Assembly (NCBI RefSeq): GCF_003020115.1
Contig: NZ_PYFX01000002.1
Span: 806,001 to 870,000 of the forward strand
Origin: Bradyrhizobium sp. MOS002
Lineage (GTDB): Bacteria; Pseudomonadota; Alphaproteobacteria; Rhizobiales; Xanthobacteraceae
Direction of reading: 5' to 3'
Length of the DNA stretch: 64,000 nt
Shown: piece after piece, positions 40,792 through 47,346 of the stretch
Layout: every line of letters starts with the position of its first letter
How positions within the stretch are numbered: position 1 is the stretch's first letter
Notes under the pieces: model-generated
Seen by the model: only the letters and a program-made list of their open reading frames with translations
The model's database searches: none
What the model was told of the DNA's origin: nothing
Made by a program: the position numbers and the translations under genes

Positions 40792-41049
40792 TCACTTCCG
40801 CGTCGCCAGCTCGCCAACTGCCGCAGAAGCGATGACTGCGCCAGGAGGCACTTCGTCCGGCTTGGGCAGTGTGGCTGCCCTTTGCAGCGCCGCCTCCTTG
40901 CTGATGGCAGCAATCGAGTTGCCGATCCTCTCGACGATGCTGGTCAGCTCTGCGTCGGACAGTCCGAGACGCTTTCTGACGAGGCGCACCTGAGTACGGT
41001 CGGCCAGGTCGAGCTTGTTGCGGATCGGCTGTGGCTTCGGGCGGCGCAT
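40792..41049 (-). CDS. DUF3606 protein
   Basis: The ATG at 41049 (MRRPKPQPIRNKLDLADRT) gives 85 residues. The segment DLADRTQVRLVRKRLGLSDAEL is the DUF3606 core, a small helical domain common in rhizobia. The C-terminal part is Ala/Pro-rich. The activity is unknown. It lies between glgA and glgX on the same strand, with a near-consensus EcfG promoter directly upstream. It may be a stress-induced small protein heading the glgX transcript. Confidence 0.75.
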   Translation of the reverse strand: MRRPKPQPIRNKLDLADRTQVRLVRKRLGLSDAELTSIVERIGNSIAAISKEAALQRAATLPKPDEVPPGAVIASAAVGELATRK

Positions 41050-41074
41050 GGCGAAGACTCCTGTGTAGAACTGC

Positions 41075-41100
41075 AACCGTCCCTCAGGCGATTCCGTTCC
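41075..41100 (-). promoter_or_regulatory. near-consensus EcfG promoter of DUF3606-glgX
   Basis: GGAAC (41100-41096) and GGTT (41078-41075) on the minus strand are 17 bases apart, 25 bases before the ATG at 41049. The first base of the -10 element differs from CGTT, so this is weaker evidence than for the four perfect sites nearby. Confidence 0.5.
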
Positions 41101-41123
41101 CTGCTCGTCTTGCAGTAGCCCGT

Positions 41124-42533
41124 CTAGATCGAGGATTTGTAGATAGTGGCGTACGACTTGGCCGACTGTGTCCAACTGAAGGCCTGGGCCATGGCCGCGC
41201 GCCGCATATGATCGAGCCGGTCCTTCATGCCGAAGGTGGAAAAGGCCCGGCAAAGGCTTCCGAGAAAGCCGGGGGCCGATGCGCGGTCGAACAGGAATCC
41301 GGTCTCGCCGTCCACGATCGTCTCGGCGAGGCCGCCGGTACGATGGCCGATTGGTAGCGAGCCGAAGCGCTGGGCATACATCTGGCTCAGCCCGCAGGGT
41401 TCGAAGCGCGACGGCATCAGGGTAAAGTCGCTGCCGGCGAAGATCTTTCGTGCCTCGGCGTCGTCGAAGCCGATCTTCACGGCGATCGAGCCCGGCGCGC
41501 GCACCTGCGCCTGCAGCAGCGCCTCCTCGAACCGCGTTTCGCCTTTGCCCGTCACGACAATCTGGCCGCCCGCATCGACGATCGCTTGCGCGCTCTCGAT
41601 CACGAGGTCGACGCCCTTCTGGTGCACCAGGCGCGCCACGAGCGCGAACAGGGGACCTCTTGAGACCGCCAGTCCGAACTGTTCCCTGACATCGTCGGCG
41701 TTCAATGACCGTTCGGCCCAGTCACCGGCGCCGAACGGCTGGAACAGCGAGGAGCAGGTGCGCGGATCCCAGCTCTCGTCGATTCCGTTCAAGATGCCGG
41801 AAAGCTGGTTGCGATCGGCCCGTTGCCGCAACAGCCCTTCGAGACCGCAGCCGAACTCGGCAGTGGTGATCTCGCGGGCATAGGTCTGACTGACGGTCGT
41901 CAGGTGGGAAGCGTAGACGAGGCCCGCCTTGATAAAGGACAGCCGATTGTAGAATTCCACGCCGTCAATGTTGAAGCTCGCCTCGGGAATCCCCAGCGGC
42001 GCGACCGAACTGCGGTCGAAGACACCTTGATAGGCGAGATTGTGGATCGTGAACACAGTTGGAATGTGCGCGTAGTGCCATTCCAGATAGCCGGGGATCA
42101 GGGCACATTGCCAGTCATTGGCATGGACGAGATCGGCGGCCCAATCCTTGTCGACCAATCCTCTCGCGACTTGCGCGGCTGCATAAGAGAAGGTCGCGAA
42201 CCGGACATTGTTGTCGCCCCAATCGGCTCCTCGACCATCGGCATAGGGCGTGCCGTCGCGTTCGTACAGCGCCGGGCATCGGACCACGTAATAGGTCATG
42301 CCGTCGGCAGTATGCCCGAGATCGATCGCGAAGGCCGGAAGGGCCGCGAATGGCTGGCACCGTCCGACGGTCGTCAGGTCGTGCAACCCGCGCAGGACCG
42401 CCGGGTAGCCGGGGATGATGACGCGGACGTCGGCAAAGTCGCGCAAGGCGCGCGGGAGAGCCGCCGAGACGGCGGCGAGTCCACCCACTTGAATGAAGTC
42501 TGATACTTCGGGCGTCGCGAAAAGGATCCGCAT
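41124..42533 (-). CDS. glgA: glycogen/starch synthase with altered N-terminal motif
   Basis: The product is 469 residues of the GT5 family, which transfers glucose from ADP-glucose to a growing alpha-1,4-glucan. The C-terminal motif is well kept (LMPSRFEPCGLSQMYAQRFGSLPIGHRTGGL), as are HANDWQ and TIHNLAYQG. The N-terminal motif usually written KxGGLADV reads FIQVGGLAAVSAALP. The Lys that contacts ADP-glucose phosphates in the E. coli enzyme (Lys15) is Gln, and the Asp is Ala. It may therefore have lower affinity or a different donor. It lies divergent from treZ and upstream of DUF3606-glgX. Confidence 0.88.
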   Translation of the reverse strand: MRILFATPEVSDFIQVGGLAAVSAALPRALRDFADVRVIIPGYPAVLRGLHDLTTVGRCQPFAALPAFAIDLGHTADGMTYYVVRCPALYERDGTPYADGRGADWGDNNVRFATFSYAAAQVARGLVDKDWAADLVHANDWQCALIPGYLEWHYAHIPTVFTIHNLAYQGVFDRSSVAPLGIPEASFNIDGVEFYNRLSFIKAGLVYASHLTTVSQTYAREITTAEFGCGLEGLLRQRADRNQLSGILNGIDESWDPRTCSSLFQPFGAGDWAERSLNADDVREQFGLAVSRGPLFALVARLVHQKGVDLVIESAQAIVDAGGQIVVTGKGETRFEEALLQAQVRAPGSIAVKIGFDDAEARKIFAGSDFTLMPSRFEPCGLSQMYAQRFGSLPIGHRTGGLAETIVDGETGFLFDRASAPGFLGSLCRAFSTFGMKDRLDHMRRAAMAQAFSWTQSAKSYATIYKSSI

Positions 42534-42849
42534 GCGCTAGGCCCCCCGGCCCAAGGGACAACACTGGCCTCTGCCAACCATCTTCGAAAATTCCAACGCG
42601 CTTCCCCAACGGAGCGCAAATCCTGAATTCCGCGCCGCAACAAACGTTCCTAACTTTCGCCACCGAAGAGACTTTTTTCGTCTTCGGTCCAAAAGTGCAC
42701 ACAGAGCGTGTGGGCCGGGTACGGCGCTCGCCTAAGGAACGAATGCCTGCATTTCGGCTTCTCCCGTCCTGAGCATGCTTAAGCGATCGTAAAATCGAAC
42801 CTCGCCAAGCGTGTCGTAACTTCCAGCATGCACGCAAAGGCGGCCGGGT
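42534..42849. other. 316-base divergent promoter region between glgA and treZ
   Basis: This region must hold promoters for both glgA and treZ. It contains a GGAAC on each strand (near 42649 and 42736), but neither has CGTT at 16 or 17 bases, so EcfG control of these two genes is not supported. No clear palindrome or RNA element was seen. Confidence 0.5.
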
Positions 42850-44679
42850 TTGAGTCACAGATTGGGAATGGCCGGGCAAGCGCGACACCACGGTCCTCGA
42901 TGCCTCGATGAGGGGGTCTGCTTCAATCTCTGGGCACCGACGGCGCAATTGGTCGAATTGCTCGAAACCGGCCAGCCGTCACACCGGATGCCGCGCGACG
43001 AGGATGGCTGGTACCAATGGTTGAGCCCCACCGCGCGTATCGGCACGCGCTATCAGTTCAGGATCAACGGAAAGCTGGTCGTTCCCGATCCCGCCTCGTT
43101 CTTCCAGCCGGACGACGTCGGGGCGCCGAGCGAGGTGGTCGACACCGCGGCGTTCCGGGATCCGGTGCTCTATCCCGGTCGCCCCTGGGCGGAGGCCGTG
43201 ATCTACGAGCTGCATGTCGGCACCTTCAGCGAGGAAGGCACCTATGCCGGCGTCGAGAAGAAGCTGCCCTATCTGCGCGATCTCGGCATTACCGCGATCG
43301 AGCTGATGCCGCTCAATGACGTTCCCGGCCGGCACAATTGGGGCTACGACGGCGTGCTGCTCAATGCGCCAAATGCGCGCTACGGCAGGCCGGAAGACCT
43401 CAAGCGGCTGTTACGCGCGGCGCATGCCCTCGACATCATGGTTTATCTCGACGTCGTCTATAACCATTTCGGGCCGCAGCTGAACTATCTGCACCTCTAT
43501 GCGGAAGATTTCTTCACGACGCGCCACAGCACCGGCTGGGGCCCTGCCGTCAACCTCGAGGGCCACGACGGCGCGTTCGTGCGCGAGTTCCTGATCGAGA
43601 ACGCGCTGATGTGGCTGCGCGACTACGGGTTCGACGGCTTGCGGCTCGACGCCGTTCACGCGCTGAGGGACGATTCCGAGCGCCATTTCCTGGTCGAGCT
43701 TGCCGAGACGGTCCGCAGTCGGCTGGTGGGCCGGCACGTGCATCTGATGCTGGAGAACGAGGCCAATCGGGCAGGCCTGCTCGACCGGGCGCAAGGGCGA
43801 ACCCGGCTCTATGACGCGCAATGGGGCGATGATTTTCACAACGCACTCCACGTCCTGTTGACGGGCGAGGACGAAGGCTATTATCGCGCCTTCGCAGACA
43901 AGCCGCTTGAACATCTCGCGCGATCGCTCACCGAAGGCTTTGCCTACCAGGGCGAAGTCTTTCCGCTGCATGACGAACCGCGCGGAGAGCCGAGCGCGCA
44001 TCTGCCGCCCGAGGCCACCATCTTCTTCGCCCAGAACCACGACCAGATCGGCAACCGCGCGTTCGGGGAGCGGCTTTCCAGGTTGGTCGGTCCGGAGAAG
44101 CTGGCCCAAGCCATGGCGCTGGTTCTCTTGAACCCGCATATTCCGATGTTGTTCATGGGTGAGGAAGCTGCGGCCGACACGCCTTTCCTGTTCTTCGCGG
44201 ACTGGTCCGGCGAGGCTGCCGAACTGACGCGGGAAGGGCGGCGCAAGGAGTTTTCTCACTTCAAGGCTTTCTCGACGCCCGACACGCGCGCCAGTATTCC
44301 GGATCCGTGCGATGAAAAAACCTATGAGGCATCGAAGCTCGACTGGACCGGCATAGACCGCTCTCCCGCCAGCGCCAGGTTTCGCGGCCTGACAGCGCAA
44401 TTGCTGAAGATACGGCGCGAGAAGATCGTGCCGATGATCAAACGGGGTTTCGTATCGGCTCATTGCAAGTTGCTTGGGGAGAACCCTCGCACGGGCGGAC
44501 TGGATGCCCGTTGGCGGACGCAGAAGGGAGACATCTTGCAGATTGTCGCCAATTTCTCCGACCGCGAACTACCTATGCCGGCGCTGGTTGCGGGCGAGAA
44601 CCTATGGCGATTGGGCGCGGTCGACGCGCCAGCCCTGTTGCCGAACGACATCATCGTGCGGCTTGGCGAGGAGGCGTGA
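42850..44679 (+). CDS. treZ: malto-oligosyltrehalose trehalohydrolase
   Basis: TreZ releases trehalose from maltooligosyl-trehalose made by TreY. The product is 609 residues from a TTG at 42850, which has AAAGG nine bases upstream. An ATG at 42868 is an alternative. The N-terminal CBM48-like domain (LDEGVCFNLWAPTAQLVELL) is followed by the GH13 barrel with VYNHFGPQLNYL, DGLRLDAVHA (nucleophile Asp), LMLENEANRAGL and QNHDQIGNRAFGERL. That last segment is typical of TreZ. No treY or treS is in this window, so the partner must be encoded elsewhere. With GlgX and GlgA it links glycogen to trehalose, an osmotic and desiccation protectant. Confidence 0.92.
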   Translation: MSHRLGMAGQARHHGPRCLDEGVCFNLWAPTAQLVELLETGQPSHRMPRDEDGWYQWLSPTARIGTRYQFRINGKLVVPDPASFFQPDDVGAPSEVVDTAAFRDPVLYPGRPWAEAVIYELHVGTFSEEGTYAGVEKKLPYLRDLGITAIELMPLNDVPGRHNWGYDGVLLNAPNARYGRPEDLKRLLRAAHALDIMVYLDVVYNHFGPQLNYLHLYAEDFFTTRHSTGWGPAVNLEGHDGAFVREFLIENALMWLRDYGFDGLRLDAVHALRDDSERHFLVELAETVRSRLVGRHVHLMLENEANRAGLLDRAQGRTRLYDAQWGDDFHNALHVLLTGEDEGYYRAFADKPLEHLARSLTEGFAYQGEVFPLHDEPRGEPSAHLPPEATIFFAQNHDQIGNRAFGERLSRLVGPEKLAQAMALVLLNPHIPMLFMGEEAAADTPFLFFADWSGEAAELTREGRRKEFSHFKAFSTPDTRASIPDPCDEKTYEASKLDWTGIDRSPASARFRGLTAQLLKIRREKIVPMIKRGFVSAHCKLLGENPRTGGLDARWRTQKGDILQIVANFSDRELPMPALVAGENLWRLGAVDAPALLPNDIIVRLGEEA

Positions 44680-44690
44680 TGGAACGGCGA

Positions 44691-44715
44691 GGAACGCTTC
44701 CGAAAGCCTTCCGTT
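44691..44715 (+). promoter_or_regulatory. EcfG-type promoter of the SDR gene
   Basis: GGAAC (44691-44695) and CGTT (44712-44715) are separated by exactly 16 bases, 27 bases before the ATG at 44743 and just after the treZ stop. This is a perfect consensus match, so the SDR can be transcribed apart from treZ. Confidence 0.8.
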
Positions 44716-44742
44716 AGCGGAGCAAATCCCTGGAGCCGCTCC

Positions 44743-45600
44743 ATGACCGAATATCCAAAGCCGCCTTATCCTCCGCAACAGCAACCGATGCCCGGTTCGA
44801 CGGGCGCGATGAATCCGCGACCGGATCATGGCGAAGAGAGTTACAAGGGCGCCGGGCGCCTGGCCGGAAAAAAGGCAATCATTACCGGAGGCGACAGTGG
44901 CATTGGCCGCGCGGTCGCGATCGCCTATGCCCGGGAAGGCGCGGACATCGTCATCGCCTATCTGAACGAGGACGAGGATGCCGCCGAGGCCAAGGCGCTG
45001 GTGGAGCGCGAGGGACGTAAGGCCATCCTGATCCCCGGCGACATCCGCAATCCCGATCATTGTCGCGCGATCATCGCCCGCACCGTCGAGGCGTTCGGCG
45101 CAATAGACATCCTCGTCAACAACGCGGCCCATCAGGACACGTTCAAGGAGATCGCTGATATCAGCGACGAGGAATGGCAGCGGACGTTCGAGACCAACAT
45201 CCACGCCATGTTCTATCTCACCAAGGCTGCGGTGCCCCATATGCGCCCGGGGGCGGCGATCATCAACACCGCGTCGGTGAACTCAGACATGCCAAATCCG
45301 ACCTTGCTGGCTTATGCCACGACCAAGGGCGCCATTCAGAATTTTACCGGTGGGCTCGCCCAGATGCTGGCGGCGAAGGGCATTCGGGTCAACGCGGTCG
45401 CCCCGGGGCCGATCTGGACGCCGCTGATTCCATCGACGATGCCGGAGGAGAAGGTCAAGAACTTCGGCAAACAGGTGCCGATGCAACGGGCCGGCCAGCC
45501 GGCAGAACTCGCGACCGCCTATGTCATGCTCGCCGATCCGCTCTCGAGCTACACATCGGGAGCGACCCTGGCGGTCACCGGCGGGAAGCCGTTCATCTGA
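44743..45600 (+). CDS. SDR-family oxidoreductase, general-stress type
   Basis: The product is 285 residues. A Pro-rich N-terminal extension (about 45 residues) precedes the Rossmann fold, with the TGGDSGIGRA cofactor loop, NNAAHQ, the catalytic Ser in NTASVN and Tyr-x3-Lys in YATTKGA. The extension plus this active site is the pattern of the stress-induced SDRs related to B. subtilis GSP39/YhdF. The substrate is unknown. A perfect EcfG promoter supports a role in the general stress response. Confidence 0.9.
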   Translation: MTEYPKPPYPPQQQPMPGSTGAMNPRPDHGEESYKGAGRLAGKKAIITGGDSGIGRAVAIAYAREGADIVIAYLNEDEDAAEAKALVEREGRKAILIPGDIRNPDHCRAIIARTVEAFGAIDILVNNAAHQDTFKEIADISDEEWQRTFETNIHAMFYLTKAAVPHMRPGAAIINTASVNSDMPNPTLLAYATTKGAIQNFTGGLAQMLAAKGIRVNAVAPGPIWTPLIPSTMPEEKVKNFGKQVPMQRAGQPAELATAYVMLADPLSSYTSGATLAVTGGKPFI

Positions 45601-45615
45601 CCGAACGTGCGACGA

Positions 45616-45652
45616 GAACGTGGCAGCCCCGCGAGCAGGGGCCGCCACGTTC
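45616..45652. terminator. strong hairpin between convergent genes
   Basis: GAACGTGGC (45616-45624) pairs with GCCACGTTC (45644-45652), extended inward by CCCC/GGGG after one mismatch. It lies between the converging SDR gene (ends 45600) and the YciF-like gene (ends 45665) and probably stops transcription from both sides. No long U-run is present. Confidence 0.6.
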
Positions 45653-45664
45653 AGTACGTATTGA

Positions 45665-46180
45665 TCAAGCGGCGCTGGACGCCTTGGCATTGACGCCCTT
45701 GCGAAGTGCTACCGTGTTCAGCTTGGTGTTGGCGGCCTTCTCTTCGTTCAGGTTCGTCGTGAGGAAGCGCACGATGTCGTCGTGCCCGAGTTCCTCCGCC
45801 CATGCGATCAGCGTGCCGTAGCGGCACATTTCATAATGCTCGACGGCCTGTGCGTTGGCCACGATCGCGGCGTCGAGCACGGCTTTGTCCTCGATCTCGC
45901 CAGCGGTCTCATCCGCCTCCTTGATGATGCCGTCGATGGCGGGACAGTGTGTGCCGCTGGGCTCCTTGCCGAGCTTCGCGAACACCTTGCCCAGCCTGTC
46001 GACCTGCTTGTTGGTCTCTTCCAGATGAGCTTTCAGTCCGGTGACGAGGTCCCTGTTGGTCGCCTTGTCGATCATCTTCGGCAGCGACTTCAGGATCTGC
46101 TGTTCCGCGTAATAGATGTCCTGCAGCCCGTGAAGCAGCAGGTCTTCCATCGATTTGATGTCCTTGGTGAAGAAACCCAT
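45665..46180 (-). CDS. YciF-like ferritin-like protein (DUF892)
   Basis: The ATG at 46180 (MGFFTKDIKSMEDLLLHGLQ) follows AAAGGAGACG and gives 171 residues. The longer open frame upstream (to 46444) covers the promoter and is unlikely. The DUF892 four-helix bundle has DIYYAEQQILKSLPKM, HLEETNKQVDRLGKVF and the metal-site-like EHYEMCRYGTLIAWAEEL. YciE/YciF proteins are stress-induced and of uncertain activity. A perfect EcfG promoter lies upstream. It is the free-standing counterpart of the domain fused to the manganese catalase 8 kb away. Confidence 0.9.
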   Translation of the reverse strand: MGFFTKDIKSMEDLLLHGLQDIYYAEQQILKSLPKMIDKATNRDLVTGLKAHLEETNKQVDRLGKVFAKLGKEPSGTHCPAIDGIIKEADETAGEIEDKAVLDAAIVANAQAVEHYEMCRYGTLIAWAEELGHDDIVRFLTTNLNEEKAANTKLNTVALRKGVNAKASSAA

Positions 46181-46213
46181 AAACGACGTCTCCTTTGTCA
46201 ATGATGGAACTGG

Positions 46214-46238
46214 AACGCTGCACACCGCTAGCTGTTCC
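46214..46238 (-). promoter_or_regulatory. EcfG-type promoter of the YciF-like gene
   Basis: GGAAC (46238-46234) and CGTT (46217-46214) on the minus strand are 16 bases apart, 33 bases before the ATG at 46180. The site is nearly symmetric: on the plus strand GGAAC (46212-46216) is followed after 16 bases by TGTT (46233-46236), so it might also fire weakly towards the gene at 46268. Confidence 0.8.
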
Positions 46239-46267
46239 ATTCCTGTGACCAGATCGGGGAGAGCCGA

Positions 46268-46462
46268 ATGAGCGATGGTGCGGATCATCTTGCGGGCCTG
46301 CTCGGACGGGCGGCGATGGACGTGTGGGGCGACATGCCCCGCGACATCCAGGAAGCGCTGTTCGAGACTGCCATGAAGGGACGTGCTGCGGAGCGGGAAG
46401 AGCTCGCGCGGCTGCTGCACGAGCGGCATCCCCGTACGCTTCATCCGGCGCGGCCGGGCTGA
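46268..46462 (+). CDS. small acidic/helical protein, unknown function
   Basis: The product is 64 residues (MSDGADHLAGLLGRAAMDVW). It is soluble and helical, with a charged middle (FETAMKGRAAEREELARLL). I recognise no family. It is divergent from the EcfG-controlled YciF-like gene and shares its promoter region. The ATG has GGGGAGAG at a suitable distance. Composition and spacing support a real gene, with moderate confidence. Confidence 0.5.
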   Translation: MSDGADHLAGLLGRAAMDVWGDMPRDIQEALFETAMKGRAAEREELARLLHERHPRTLHPARPG

Positions 46463-46586
46463 GCCGCGGCAGGAACGATCGGGCGAGAAGCCGATTTGTA
46501 AAATGGGCGATGCGCGGCGAACGGGATTCGACCAAGCCCATGAGCTGTAGTGCTCCGCCCAGGGTCAAACCTGTGAGTCGATCGGC

Positions 46587-46769
46587 GTGACTGAGATGAT
46601 AATCGGAAAATGGTACGACCCGCTCTCGCAGCGATGGATCGTGCCGCGCGAAGCGCGCCCGGTGGCGGCCTATTCGAAGTCCAACCCGGAGAAGGGGCTC
46701 GAAACCCGCGCATCGGGCGAGGCGCAGCGGATCTGGGACCTGCTGGTCGATTGCTGCGCGCGCGGGTGA
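46587..46769 (+). CDS. small protein, unknown function
   Basis: The product is 60 residues from a GTG at 46587, or 57 from an ATG at 46596 (MIIGKWYDPLSQRWIVP). It has several aromatic residues in the first 30 and two Cys close to the end (LLVDCCARG). I recognise no family. It lies among small stress-region genes. No EcfG promoter is found: the GGAAC near 46469 has no partner. Confidence 0.4.
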   Translation: MTEMIIGKWYDPLSQRWIVPREARPVAAYSKSNPEKGLETRASGEAQRIWDLLVDCCARG

Positions 46770-46809
46770 GTGCCGAGCCGCAGCATCATTCGCTTCTGCT
46801 GTCGCAAAA

Positions 46810-46890
46810 TCACAGAGTGATGACAAAGACCGCGAAGGCAATGATGAGTGCCAGGCTCACGACGGCGGTGCTGATCAATATCTTGCCCAT
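46810..46890 (-). CDS. 26-residue single-pass membrane peptide
   Basis: The ATG at 46890 opens a frame of 26 codons on the minus strand ending at 46810, reading MGKILISTAVVSLALI and continuing as one hydrophobic helix to ITL. The short positive N-terminus and unbroken hydrophobic run are typical of small membrane proteins in stress loci. No strong Shine-Dalgarno sequence precedes it. It is below the usual length for automatic gene calls. A chance occurrence cannot be excluded. Confidence 0.4.
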   Translation of the reverse strand: MGKILISTAVVSLALIIAFAVFVITL

Positions 46891-46969
46891 GGCGCGTCCG
46901 TGCTGTCTCGTCGCGTCAATGAAACAGCCGTCATTTTCGTTCCGGACCGGCACCTGAAGGCAGCTCCGA

Positions 46970-46987
46970 CTGTTCACATGTGAACAG
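46970..46987. promoter_or_regulatory. perfect 18-bp palindrome CTGTTCACATGTGAACAG
   Basis: This fully symmetric 18-mer with no spacer lies 80 bases upstream of the small membrane-peptide gene (minus strand) and 117 bases before the gene at 47104. Its form suits a dimeric helix-turn-helix repressor. No regulator gene is adjacent. Confidence 0.55.
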
Positions 46988-47103
46988 AGCGCGTCGGTTA
47001 CAAATGGCCTGAACTATATCATTTGATACAGACATGGCTGCGCTCGCCCCTATCATTGGCATCCGAAAGGCATGGCATGGTGCCATGACATGGAGACCCG
47101 ATC

Positions 47104-47289
47104 GTGCTCAGGCGGCGTCGCGTTCAGCAAACCACCACGCTTCAAGAGCGGCTTGCGGAGTTCACCAGGACCATCCGCGAACAGGCCGAGTCGTTGCCCG
47201 AGGGCAGGGAGAGGGATGAGCTGATGAAACGGCTGAGAAGCGCCGACACGGCGTCAGACCTCGACCGTCAATTCGCCGGCAGGAATTGA
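47104..47289 (+). CDS. conserved small rhizobial protein, unknown function
   Basis: The product is 61 residues from a GTG (MLRRRRVQQTTTLQERLAEF if read from the initiator). The pattern of a basic N-terminus, a helical middle, then LPEGRERDELMKRLRSADTASDLD is one I remember from many short Bradyrhizobium proteins, which supports a real gene. It is soluble and probably helical. The function is unknown. Confidence 0.7.
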   Translation: MLRRRRVQQTTTLQERLAEFTRTIREQAESLPEGRERDELMKRLRSADTASDLDRQFAGRN

Positions 47290-47346
47290 GCTGAAGAATT
47301 GAGCTGGTTTGCCGAGGCGGAGATCGCGCGTTCAGCCTCTCCGGCG

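Noticed and set aside
38637..40835. 732-codon open frame antisense to glgX
   Set aside because: It mirrors the codon bias of glgX and has no recognisable motif, whereas glgX shows all GH13 active-site regions.
42649..42760. EcfG promoters for glgA or treZ
   Set aside because: GGAAC is present on both strands, but no CGTT occurs 16 or 17 bases downstream.
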